Below are positions 8,710-16,526 of a stretch of DNA of 64,000 nucleotides, piece by piece. Under the pieces are notes generated by a model, which made no database searches, was not told the DNA's origin, and was given only the letters and a program-made list of their open reading frames with translations. Within the stretch, counting starts at the first letter, position 1. Each line of letters begins with the position of its first letter. A program made the translations under genes and the position numbers. The stretch is from Treponema sp. Marseille-Q3903 (GTDB lineage: Bacteria; Spirochaetota; Spirochaetia; Treponematales; Treponemataceae): assembly GCF_014334335.1 (NCBI RefSeq), contig NZ_JACSEU010000002.1:1-64000 (forward strand), written 5' to 3'.

Positions 8710-9732
8710 TTACAAATTCCCTTGAACTTCGTAATCAGGAAATTCGCCGTTAAAAAAAATGTTGACTTTGCATTGCTCCATGCAGACATTTTCCGAAAAA
8801 GAAGCTATGTCAAATGATTCAGGGCCAAAAATGTCGTCAGGATTGTAAGAAGTTTCCACCGTAGATTTTTCATTTTCGCCCGCAAGTCTTGCCATCGCTC
8901 CGTTCAACCTTACAATATCGTTGACAAGCGTCAAAAGGTTGTGGCAATGTTTTTCTTCGTACTTTTCATCAAGAAAAAGCAACTGCATTCTTTCTATTGA
9001 TTTGTGATTTTCATTTTCGGGAACAAACCCGCTTTTATAATCACAGTTGTTACATCGCTGCCATTCTGCAAAATCGGCAAAAAAACTTGAAGGGTGAATG
9101 CGCAGCGGTTTCAGCACAGAAAGAAACCACGGAACTGCTCGTCCATTTGAATAAAAAGTTCTGCACGCAAAAGAAACGTCCCTGCAATAACGTATGTCGT
9201 TTGCCGAAAACAGACCTGTGACTTTCGGCTCAATCGATTCAATATATTTATCTTTAATGTCAGAATAACGGACCTCTGTCTGAGGAAAATCTATGTGATT
9301 CGGATATTGTTGAACGGCAAAATCAAGACGCTCCATAAACGATTTCAACGTGTCGCCGACAGATACTGCATAGGTGATGTCAAAACCGAAAACAATCCCG
9401 GCATCGTTCAAAATTTTCGATTTATTTGCGTAAAATTTTCGATCGAACAGAATTTTTCCGCCTTTTTCTGTACATTCAAACGGAATTTCAAGAGAGCAGA
9501 AAATGCGAGATGCTGCAGCGGCGACTTCGCGGTCAATAACGCTTGCATCTACAAGAAAAGAGACAAATACATCTTGTGCATGTTTTTCAATAAGATTTAT
9601 CAATCGCAAAAGAAGCTGCTTATTTTTGGCAACCCTTTCGTCAACAATTGTGAGCTCTGTTATTTTTTTTTCGGAAAGAGTTAAAATCTGAGATTCAAGC
9701 TCTTCCAATCCGAATTTGTATTCGTTCTTCAT
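8710..9732 (-). CDS. Radical-SAM-like barrel protein lacking the cluster motif
   Basis: This protein has 340 residues. The central pattern resembles the body of B12-type radical SAM enzymes: a strand with TIVDERV followed by NKQLLLRLINLIEK, a VSFLVDA strand, an LEIPFECTEKGGK segment, AGIVFGFDITYAVSVGDTLKSFMERLDFA, and PNHIDFPQTEV. However, the N-terminus starts too late to hold the CxxxCxxC iron-sulphur motif, and none is present elsewhere. It may be a degenerate, non-catalytic relative. It lies six bases after asnA and probably belongs to the same transcript. The ATG at 9732 is preferred over a TTG one codon earlier. Confidence 0.6.
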   Translation of the reverse strand: MKNEYKFGLEELESQILTLSEKKITELTIVDERVAKNKQLLLRLINLIEKHAQDVFVSFLVDASVIDREVAAAASRIFCSLEIPFECTEKGGKILFDRKFYANKSKILNDAGIVFGFDITYAVSVGDTLKSFMERLDFAVQQYPNHIDFPQTEVRYSDIKDKYIESIEPKVTGLFSANDIRYCRDVSFACRTFYSNGRAVPWFLSVLKPLRIHPSSFFADFAEWQRCNNCDYKSGFVPENENHKSIERMQLLFLDEKYEEKHCHNLLTLVNDIVRLNGAMARLAGENEKSTVETSYNPDDIFGPESFDIASFSENVCMEQCKVNIFFNGEFPDYEVQGNL

Positions 9733-9738
9733 CAAGCT

Positions 9739-10770
9739 TTACAATAAAACGATTCCACGCTTTTTGCAATCTTCCTTGATTTCGTCTGTCCAAACACTGA
9801 CTTGAGTTTCACCGATGTGAACTTTGCGAAGAAGGAACATGCAGAGCCTTGACTGTCCAATTCCGCCGCCGAGAGTCTGAGAGAGCTCTCCTTTCAAAAG
9901 TTTTGAATGAAATTTAAACTTTGTTTTTTCCATCATATCGCGTTCTTGGAGCTGAGCTTTAAGACTTTCAGGGCTTACGCGAATACCCATCGATGAAAGT
10001 TCCAAAGCGCAGTCAAGCAGAGAATCCCATACGAGGATGTCGCCGTTCAATCCACGGTGACCGTCCCCGCTCTCTGTAATCCAGTCATCATAGTCTGGAG
10101 CTCGCCCATCATGGATTGTCCCGTCATGAAGTTTTCCACCGATTCCTGTGATAAAAACCGCACCGTATTCTTTTGTAACTTTATCTTCGCGCTCTTTTGG
10201 AGTCAACTTCGGATATTTTTTCTGCAAGTCGTCTGCATACAAAATTTTGATATCTTTTGGAAGAACAGGTTTTATAGACGGATAACGATCGTAAAGAAAA
10301 AATTCTGTTCGCTGTAGACAGCGGTAAACTTTTTTTACTATTTCATGAAGATAATAAACAGTTCTATCGTTAGGGTCGATTGCCATCTCCCAGTCCCACT
10401 GATCAACATAAATTGAATGAATAGGGTCAAGGTCTTCATCAGGACGAAGGGCATTCATATCTGTGTAGATACCGAATCCAGGCTCAAGTGCAAGGTCTGT
10501 AACTTTCAATCTCTTCCATTTTGCAAGCGATTGCACAATTTCCATCCGTTGATCATTCAAAGCTTTTACAGGAAAACTCACCGGGCGCTCAACTCCGTTC
10601 AAATCGTCGTTGATTCCCTGTCCTGCACTTACAAAAAGAGGAGCAGTTACGCGAGTTAAATTGAGTTCCGTACTCAGCGCAAGCTGAAAAAAATCTTTTA
10701 TAGCTACAATCGCATGTTCTGTTTCTTGCGTATTTAAAATCGATTTATATTTTGATGGCAGTTTAATCAT
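9739..10770 (-). CDS. asnA: Aspartate-ammonia ligase
   Basis: AsnA makes asparagine from aspartate, ammonia and ATP, and is structurally related to class II aminoacyl-tRNA synthetases. The 343-residue protein matches the family throughout: LNLTRVTAPLFV, GINDDLNGVERPVSF, the IYVDQWDWE segment and the C-terminal LGGGIGQSRLCMFLL motif. AAGGA precedes the ATG. It follows apt by 21 bases. An ammonia-dependent asparagine synthetase without a glutaminase domain suits an ammonia-rich, anaerobic host niche, though that is inference. Confidence 0.96.
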   Translation of the reverse strand: MIKLPSKYKSILNTQETEHAIVAIKDFFQLALSTELNLTRVTAPLFVSAGQGINDDLNGVERPVSFPVKALNDQRMEIVQSLAKWKRLKVTDLALEPGFGIYTDMNALRPDEDLDPIHSIYVDQWDWEMAIDPNDRTVYYLHEIVKKVYRCLQRTEFFLYDRYPSIKPVLPKDIKILYADDLQKKYPKLTPKEREDKVTKEYGAVFITGIGGKLHDGTIHDGRAPDYDDWITESGDGHRGLNGDILVWDSLLDCALELSSMGIRVSPESLKAQLQERDMMEKTKFKFHSKLLKGELSQTLGGGIGQSRLCMFLLRKVHIGETQVSVWTDEIKEDCKKRGIVLL

Positions 10771-10791
10771 AAGAATTCCTTATTATAAGTT

Positions 10792-11322
10792 TTACTCCAC
10801 GTCATAATTTAAAAGCGTAGTCACCTTTGCCGGCGCGAGGACTTTTTCATAATTCAAAAACGGAAGTCCAATCACACCAAAAAAGTCGGAAACTTTGCCG
10901 CCGCCCTGCTCAATCAGGTTTTTAGACGCCTCTAGCGTACCGCCTGTTGCAATCAAATCGTCTACAACAAGAAAACGCTGACCTTTTTGTACATCGGACT
11001 TGTGAATTTCTATTGTCGCAGTTCCGTATTCAAGAGAATAGCTGCACTTATATGTATCTCCTGGCAATTTGCCTTTTTTGCGAATTAAAACAAGAGGAAT
11101 GCCTAGCCTTTCTGCCAACGGAGCTGCAAAGATAAATCCGCGGCTTTCAACACCTGCAACGGCATCAATTCCGACATCTTTATATTTTTCAACCATCTGC
11201 TCAATGACAAATTTAAGTGCATCAGGATTGACCAATATGCCTGTTATGTCATAAAAAAGAATACCCTGTTTCGGAAAGTCTGGAACACGGCGAACAGCCT
11301 TATCGAGCATTTCTAAAGTCAT
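10792..11322 (-). CDS. apt: Adenine phosphoribosyltransferase
   Basis: Apt salvages adenine with PRPP to give AMP. The 176-residue protein has the family start DFPKQGILFYDITGIL, the ESRGFIF segment and the PRPP-binding loop FLVVDDLIATGGT (near residues 117-129). AAGG lies six bases before the ATG. It is the first gene of a minus-strand operon with asnA, and a TATAAT-type promoter lies at 11362-11390. The family normally acts as a cytosolic homodimer. Confidence 0.96.
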   Translation of the reverse strand: MTLEMLDKAVRRVPDFPKQGILFYDITGILVNPDALKFVIEQMVEKYKDVGIDAVAGVESRGFIFAAPLAERLGIPLVLIRKKGKLPGDTYKCSYSLEYGTATIEIHKSDVQKGQRFLVVDDLIATGGTLEASKNLIEQGGGKVSDFFGVIGLPFLNYEKVLAPAKVTTLLNYDVE

Positions 11323-11361
11323 ATAAAACCTTCTAAAAGAAAATAAAGAAAATAACGATTT

Positions 11362-11390
11362 ATTATAATTCTATAGATGATTTAGAGCAA
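11362..11390 (-). promoter_or_regulatory. Predicted promoter of apt-asnA
   Basis: On the minus strand a perfect TATAAT (11367-11362) is preceded by 17 bases and TTGCTC (11390-11385). The predicted start is near 11355, about 32 bases before the apt ATG. The -35 is weak and the -10 is strong. Confidence 0.5.
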
Positions 11391-11483
11391 TAGCACATGA
11401 TTGAAAAGCCGCTTTTGAAAATCAGCGTCAAAAAGAATTGCGGATTGCCTGAACACTTTTAAAAAATACTTCGAAAAAAAACA

Positions 11484-11512
11484 TTGACAGATATATATCG
11501 CAGTGGTACTTT
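11484..11512 (+). promoter_or_regulatory. Predicted promoter of the frame-broken lipoprotein gene
   Basis: A consensus TTGACA (11484-11489) is followed after 17 bases by TACTTT (11507-11512), which matches the -10 consensus at only 3/6. The leader to the ATG at 11581 would be about 60 bases. The rest of the 258-base gap between apt and this gene shows no other clear element. Confidence 0.4.
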
Positions 11513-11580
11513 ATAGAAAAAAAATACGCTCTCTGTTACAAAAAATACATGCGGACGGTGTCGGGAAAAAAGAGACTTTT

Positions 11581-11884
11581 ATGAAAAAAAAATTAACTAA
11601 AACAATTTTATTTGTTTTAAGTTTAGGGGCTCTATTGTTGTCATGCAGAAATAATGAAAAATGACTATGGAGCTGCAGCCGATTATGCAGAAAACTCTAT
11701 GGGAATCGGTTATGGGATTTTATCAAAAGAAAGCAGATCTCTAATATACTGCTCTGCTTTGGTATGGCAAAGCTGGCGATATTTAGACAGAAGCTACGAT
11801 ATGTCTGCCGGATTCCAAGTTTTTCCTGCAGAGATTGCAAATTCTATGCAAACAAAATTAGTCGCAGCCTATTCTAATAAATAA
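11581..11884 (+). pseudogene. Small lipoprotein gene broken by a one-base frameshift
   Basis: The ATG at 11581 opens a lysine-rich signal peptide with a clean LLLSC lipobox, but the frame ends at a TGA (11662-11664) after 27 codons. Removing one A from the A5 run at 11657-11661 joins it to a second open frame (…NENDYGAAADYAENSMGIG…) that ends at 11884. The restored protein would be a lipoprotein of about 100 residues. Possible explanations are a real inactivation, slippage-based on/off switching, or a base-call error in a homopolymer. I do not recognise the mature domain. Confidence 0.6.
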
Positions 11885-11901
11885 TGTTCTAGGAACATTA
11901 T
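11881..11901. repeat. 21-base perfect palindrome
   Basis: Arms of nine bases, ATAATGTTC and GAACATTAT, flank TAG. It overlaps the stop codon of the broken lipoprotein gene and ends 33 bases before the next ATG. No T-run follows it, so an operator or mRNA-end hairpin is more likely than a standard terminator. Confidence 0.5.
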
Positions 11902-11934
11902 CAATAAATCTATATTTATGAGTGAGGAATTTTT

Positions 11935-12468
11935 ATGAAAAAAATAATTTTTTTATCAGCACTTTTTATACTGTCCTGTTCTTTATTTGCGGAACACAGG
12001 ATTCAGTTTTCATTGGACAAAGATGTCTTCAGCGTATACGCGGAAGAAAACGCGCCTACATTTACGGACGGTTTTCATCTGTTCCCTTTTCATGCGGAAG
12101 GCGGTTCTTTATCTTACATTTTTGAATTTCCGTCGGAAAACAGACTGCACTGGCTTATAGGAGGCGATGTCGGCTGGAACGCTTGGGGAGCAAACATCTG
12201 CGGTCAGGGTGGGGCTTCAGTCTCGTTATATCAATCTGAAGATGCAAATTTTGATTTACAATTTCTTACGAAATTCGGCTTTTTATTTCATCTTTACAAT
12301 CAAGTGTCGGTTGATTTCATCATTTCACACAAAAAAAATCACACTTTCTTTTATGGATTAGGATTGCATAACTCCGCAAGAGCCTTATTCTCAAAAGATG
12401 CAAAATATAAATTTCAAAAAGCTACCGACCAGATAGGATTTCAGGTATTTTGCGGATATAAATTCTAG
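11935..12468 (+). CDS. Exported small outer-membrane-like protein
   Basis: This is a 177-residue protein with a classic signal peptide (MKKIIFLSALFILSCSLFA) likely cut before EHR. A Cys within the hydrophobic stretch could instead mimic a lipobox. The mature part alternates aromatic and polar residues, ends in a phenylalanine (CGYKF) and is rich in Gly, Phe and Tyr, as in small outer-membrane beta-barrels. GAGGAA precedes the ATG. It converges on the membrane protein at 12479 with a ten-base gap. No specific family was recognised. The protein at 36540 has a similar architecture. Confidence 0.65.
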   Translation: MKKIIFLSALFILSCSLFAEHRIQFSLDKDVFSVYAEENAPTFTDGFHLFPFHAEGGSLSYIFEFPSENRLHWLIGGDVGWNAWGANICGQGGASVSLYQSEDANFDLQFLTKFGFLFHLYNQVSVDFIISHKKNHTFFYGLGLHNSARALFSKDAKYKFQKATDQIGFQVFCGYKF

Positions 12469-12478
12469 TTTTTCTTAA

Positions 12479-14314
12479 TCATTTTCTGGAACATCTTGCG
12501 AGGAACAGTATTGAAGCAAAAATCAAAACAAGCGTGTAAAATACTGTTCCCGCAATCATCCCCCGCGCAATTCCGAATCCGCAAAGTAAAACATAGTTTA
12601 ATATTTTGAAGACAAACAGCGACATCTTATAAAAAACAGAAGAAATTGCAAGGACCGGTACAAATCCGAACGCCCACGAAAACTTGACATATTGATTTTG
12701 CTCAATTCTATTGTTCCACGCCAAAGATGCCAGAAGAACAAACAGAATCAAAATCCAAAATGGATAAAAGAGCCTGTTCATCATTATATGACTATAGATT
12801 TGCCCGCAAAAACCGTGAGAGTCGGCTTTAAAAGCAGCGTTTATCAGTGTCAAAAGTTGCATATTTTGCGGATTACCCGAATTGTGCTCAAGCATTAAAA
12901 GATCATCATAAGATATTGAAAGGAGCATGTAATCCGGATTTGAAGAAGTTTCACCATTTGCATAAATATACTGCGGTTCTATCGTTTTTCCGGGTTTATC
13001 GCGTTCAACCGATTTAAACATTAAGTAAGGAACTTTTTTTATTTTTTCATCAATTCCCATAAGTTGTTTTGTATTTGGAGTCAACGTGTTCACAGAAACA
13101 GGCAACACTTTTGCATAAGGAACATTCATCGTCCTAAATAATTCGCCGTTTCTGTTTATAGACTCGATTGTCAAGCTGCGAAGATACTGAATCGAATCAC
13201 CTGTTCCTTCAACAGCTGTCATGCCCTTAAAATAAATTATATCGCGTGAACCGTCCTTATAATTGCAGACAAAGTGGACATCGTTGGCATTTTCAAAACT
13301 TTCAAGCTCCAGAGTTTCATCTATAAAAAAGAATCGTTCGTTTATACGGTTTTCTGCGATCTTAAGATAAAATACAACATCAGGGTCTGACTGAAATTCG
13401 CGTGACGACTGATAGAGCTCTCGGAAAATATAATACGCTTTCAAATCATTTTTTTCGACAAGTGCCAAATATCCTTTGTATTTCATATCAAAAAGCTTCT
13501 GGTCTCGAGTTTTTTCAAGATTGTGATATTCAGTGAGATTGTTCCACGCTGCTGTTGAAAGCTTTTTCAATTCTTCAAAGTTAGGGTCTTTCGGAGAAGC
13601 GAGTTTTATTCCAAGTTCTGCAAAATAGTGAGCGTTGAACCACTGCTTTTTATCAAACGCTTCTTTAGACTTTTGATAATATTCGTACACTTCTTTTAAT
13701 TGCCCCGGCTCAATCCGAACGCGGTCAACTTTTTCCGCCTCTTCAACAGATTCGTAAAGTTTGATGCGGATATTGCTGTTTTTCGCACGCGTTAATTCTA
13801 CATCGGCTTTATCTTTTAAACTTGACGCCTCGACGGAATTCGGGTCTAGTTTTAATGCTGCATCACCATAAAGCATTGCCCGTTCATAGTAGCCGTTATC
13901 GAAAAGGTTGTTGCCGACTTTTATGTATTCATTTATGAGTTTCGGTCTGTTTATGATGTTCTGCTTCTTTTGCCCTATAAAAACTCCCAAAACTTCAGTT
14001 GAAATTGAAAGCACAAAAACAATTACTATTGAAGAAATCATCACGCTTTTATAGCGCTCAACCATTGCTTTTGAAAAACGAGATGTACTGCCTTCAGGAT
14101 TGCGACCAAAATATACTGCACAGCTTACAACAAACCCGGTAATAGTTATCACAGGAATATAAATTAAAAAATATTCCAATCCTGTAAATAATTTATAAAC
14201 AAAAGCAGATTTTGTGGGAACAGAAATAGGAATGCCTTTTACAAACCCGATTGAAATACAAAAAATCACCCCTAACACAAGGAAGAAAGATAAAATGCCC
14301 AAAATTTTTTTCAT
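12479..14314 (-). CDS. Large membrane protein with TPR-like periplasmic domain
   Basis: The 611-residue protein has about three N-terminal membrane helices (residues 5-27, 45-68 and 92-113), a soluble middle region and three or four C-terminal helices. The middle starts with a TPR-like repeat (YIKVGNNLFDNGYYERAMLYGDAALKLDPNS, shown here only as landmarks around residues 130-160) and is otherwise charged. AGGAG precedes the ATG. It follows the 14327-15304 membrane protein by 12 bases, so the two probably work together. I know of no assigned function and treat it as a spirochaete-type conserved membrane protein. Confidence 0.6.
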   Translation of the reverse strand: MKKILGILSFFLVLGVIFCISIGFVKGIPISVPTKSAFVYKLFTGLEYFLIYIPVITITGFVVSCAVYFGRNPEGSTSRFSKAMVERYKSVMISSIVIVFVLSISTEVLGVFIGQKKQNIINRPKLINEYIKVGNNLFDNGYYERAMLYGDAALKLDPNSVEASSLKDKADVELTRAKNSNIRIKLYESVEEAEKVDRVRIEPGQLKEVYEYYQKSKEAFDKKQWFNAHYFAELGIKLASPKDPNFEELKKLSTAAWNNLTEYHNLEKTRDQKLFDMKYKGYLALVEKNDLKAYYIFRELYQSSREFQSDPDVVFYLKIAENRINERFFFIDETLELESFENANDVHFVCNYKDGSRDIIYFKGMTAVEGTGDSIQYLRSLTIESINRNGELFRTMNVPYAKVLPVSVNTLTPNTKQLMGIDEKIKKVPYLMFKSVERDKPGKTIEPQYIYANGETSSNPDYMLLSISYDDLLMLEHNSGNPQNMQLLTLINAAFKADSHGFCGQIYSHIMMNRLFYPFWILILFVLLASLAWNNRIEQNQYVKFSWAFGFVPVLAISSVFYKMSLFVFKILNYVLLCGFGIARGMIAGTVFYTLVLIFASILFLARCSRK

Positions 14315-14326
14315 ATCTACTTTCTC

Positions 14327-15304
14327 CTATATTGCATTTTTTCTGTGAAGGCTGACAAAGAAACGCACAAGCCCGACTATGATAAACAGCAGCATAAAAG
14401 CGCAGTTGACAATAAAAATAAACGGATCGTTTGTAAACTTTGAAAGCAGAGCGAAAAATCCATTGTCTGAAATTCTCACGATGATTTTATTAAAAAAACT
14501 CAAATAATATAGAGAATTTACAACAAGAATTATTACAGTCATAAAGAACAGCAGAACGGCATTCAAAAGCTTCCAGCTAAAAAAACTTGTAAGGCTGTAA
14601 AGAGAACTTATGATAAAACCTATAGAAAGAAAAGCTGCAAAATAAGTGATTCCGCTTTTGAGATTTTTTCGTCCGGCTTTGATGATAGCTTTTACGTCTA
14701 CAGGAAGATGAATTCCATCATAACTAAAAGTTTCTTTAACCAGCAATTCATTATAAGGTGCAGCTTTTTTTATTAAATCAAGCAATTTATCATTTTTAAT
14801 ATTTTTGTATTTAACTTTACCGTTCTCATCTGTATCAATGATGACAGCAGTTGTCTCTTCGGTTTTTGAATCAGCTTCGGAAATATTAAAATCATCTATA
14901 AGATAGTAAATCTTGTTATCTAACTGACGGAAATAGTTTTTAGAAAGTGTCACTTCCTTAGTCTGATGCGGCAAGCGTTTATAACAAAAATCTTCAGCAA
15001 AATAAAGACAAGGCAGTAGGACAACCCATGTTATAAGACAAATCAGAACATAAAAAATAAACTGCCATATTCCACCGGGGTGCCTGATTCTGTAATACGA
15101 AACAAGCGGACATATAAGGATAATCATGTAATACAAAGCTGTGAACAAAGAATTAACCATATCAACATTAGAAAAGAATTTTATTTCAGAGCCTGCAACA
15201 TAGTTTTGTATATTGATATAAAATGAATAAATAATTGCAATAGCTATTGTACCACTGATAAAAAAGAGAAAATACATTCCAAATAAATTTAACGCTTTCT
15301 TCAT
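14327..15304 (-). CDS. Integral membrane protein, unknown
   Basis: The 325-residue protein has an N-terminal hydrophobic helix, two further helices by residue 125, a soluble stretch of about 100 residues (roughly 130-225, acidic and lysine-rich) and three C-terminal helices. This 'helices, soluble loop, helices' layout is the same as that of the downstream gene, which begins 12 bases later. The two are likely an operon and possibly a complex. The ribosome site is weak. It is divergent from the STAS-domain gene across a 135-base gap. Confidence 0.55.
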   Translation of the reverse strand: MKKALNLFGMYFLFFISGTIAIAIIYSFYINIQNYVAGSEIKFFSNVDMVNSLFTALYYMIILICPLVSYYRIRHPGGIWQFIFYVLICLITWVVLLPCLYFAEDFCYKRLPHQTKEVTLSKNYFRQLDNKIYYLIDDFNISEADSKTEETTAVIIDTDENGKVKYKNIKNDKLLDLIKKAAPYNELLVKETFSYDGIHLPVDVKAIIKAGRKNLKSGITYFAAFLSIGFIISSLYSLTSFFSWKLLNAVLLFFMTVIILVVNSLYYLSFFNKIIVRISDNGFFALLSKFTNDPFIFIVNCAFMLLFIIVGLVRFFVSLHRKNAI

Positions 15305-15384
15305 ATTTCTATTATCGTCAAATAAATAAATAATATTTAATTAAAACTAAATGTAGAAAATATACTTCATTGCCGATAATCGGT

Positions 15385-15414
15385 TTGACATAAAAGTCAT
15401 TTGTTATATATAAT
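15385..15414 (+). promoter_or_regulatory. Consensus promoter of the STAS gene
   Basis: A perfect TTGACA (15385-15390) and perfect TATAAT (15409-15414) are separated by 18 bases, predicting a start near 15421 and a leader of about 19 bases. A short palindrome, CCGAT-A-ATCGG (15373-15383), sits two bases upstream of the -35 and could be an operator. Confidence 0.7.
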
Positions 15415-15439
15415 ATCAGAAATATAGATAGGATTTTTT

Positions 15440-15991
15440 ATGGATAACAACGCAATAGTTCCGGGTTTTGATTCAGAAAAAGATGATAGTCTCACTATAA
15501 CTCTAAGAAAAGCTGAAAAAGTTAATCGCGGACTTTTTGTATACCTTACAGGGTATATTGACACATACAATTCCATTTTTTTCCAAAAGCAGATTACAAA
15601 AGCGATTGAAGCAGGCTTTGTGAACTTAATTTTTAATTGCTCTTCGCTGAGCTACGTTTCATCAACAGGAATTGGGTCGTTTACAGTTTTTCTCAAGATT
15701 CTTAAGCCAAAGGGCGGAGATATTGTCCTCCTTGAAATCCAACCTAAAGTGTATGAAGTTTTTCAGCTTCTCGGATTTTCACAATTCTTTAACATCAAGA
15801 ATTCCGCTGATGAAGCTATTGCATTTTTTAACAGCGCAGCGAGCACTACGGAAGCTTCTTTATTTCCAATCATAATCACTTGCCCTGTTTGCAATAAGAG
15901 GTTGCGCGCTACAAAAGCCGGTCGTTTCAGGTGTTCGGGTTGCCGTTCCATACTTGCAATAAGTGAAGACGGAGAAGTTTCTCTAGGCTAA
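15440..15991 (+). CDS. STAS-domain anti-sigma antagonist with zinc-ribbon tail
   Basis: Residues about 18-130 form a STAS domain of the SpoIIAA/RsbV type. The conserved serine is in SYVSSTGIG (around Ser75), where kinases of the anti-sigma partner phosphorylate. The C-terminus adds a four-cysteine ribbon (Cys148, Cys151, Cys165, Cys168), CPVC...CSGC, which is not part of ordinary anti-sigma antagonists. The protein has 183 residues. AGGA precedes the ATG. The gene is monocistronic, with a strong promoter and a clear terminator. No partner kinase is encoded nearby. It probably acts in the cytoplasm in a partner-switching pathway. Confidence 0.8.
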   Translation: MDNNAIVPGFDSEKDDSLTITLRKAEKVNRGLFVYLTGYIDTYNSIFFQKQITKAIEAGFVNLIFNCSSLSYVSSTGIGSFTVFLKILKPKGGDIVLLEIQPKVYEVFQLLGFSQFFNIKNSADEAIAFFNSAASTTEASLFPIIITCPVCNKRLRATKAGRFRCSGCRSILAISEDGEVSLG

Positions 15992-16010
15992 ATTGCACCG
16001 GTAGATTTAG

Positions 16011-16049
16011 AATCCAGTTTGAATAAAGTTTCAGACTGGATTTTTTTTT
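16011..16049 (+). terminator. Rho-independent terminator of the STAS gene
   Basis: A 12-base-pair stem (16011-16022 with 16031-16042, one G-U pair) and an eight-base loop are followed by nine T residues. It lies 20 bases after the STAS stop codon. Confidence 0.9.
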
Positions 16050-16101
16050 ATCTTTAATATCACACATAAAGATACTGCATTAATTCACAGAAATTTCGTA
16101 T

Positions 16102-16379
16102 TTATACACAAGTTGCACACAATTTACGCACAAGTTATCCACATCATTTATGCTAAAAATGTGTCAAAATGACATGTCAATAGATTTTATCGTTTTTTTT
16201 TCATCTTTTTAAGAATTTATCAAAAAACTTTGTATTTCATTACAGTATATATATTTACAAACAACAACTTTACTGCTACTTAATTTTTTTTAGTGTACAT
16301 TAACAAAATAACCTACATTTTTATTTTTGATAATTCAAAACCGAAAAATAACCTACAATTTGTCCACACTTTATCCACA
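16102..16379. other. DnaA-box cluster with AT-rich core (origin-like)
   Basis: The gene-free stretch 16050-16490 holds exact TTATNCACA boxes at 16102-16110 (TTATACACA), 16135-16143 and 16371-16379 (both TTATCCACA), and a one-mismatch TTGTCCACA at 16360-16368. All are in the same orientation. Weaker copies lie at 16113 and 16124. Between the two groups is about 200 bases of AT-rich DNA, including a TATATATAT stretch and two copies of AAAATAACCTACA (16305, 16345). Genes to the left run mostly leftwards and genes to the right mostly rightwards. No dnaA or dnaN is nearby, so it may be an origin, a DnaA-titration site or a DnaA-regulated region. Confidence 0.5.
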
Positions 16380-16490
16380 ATTCTTTGTTTCACGAAAATG
16401 TTTCACGCCTCTTGCAAAATCGATAGCTTTGGAACACACAACACAATCGCACTTATACCGATATTTTAAGCACTTAGGGGATTTTTCTAC

Positions 16491-16519
16491 TTGACAATTT
16501 TCGCAAGTGGAAATAACAT
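16491..16519 (+). promoter_or_regulatory. Predicted promoter of ptsN, possibly leaderless
   Basis: A perfect TTGACA (16491-16496) is followed after 17 bases by TAACAT (16514-16519; 4/6). The ATG at 16527 is only seven bases past the -10, so the transcript would start at or next to the start codon. Confidence 0.5.
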
Positions 16520-16526
16520 TTACATT

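Noticed and set aside
16491-16526. TTG start for ptsN with upstream AGGGGA
   Set aside because: It has reasonable spacing, but the TTG is the first triplet of a perfect TTGACA -35 at a 17-base spacing, and the family begins at MDLRTVL. The alternative is stated in the feature.
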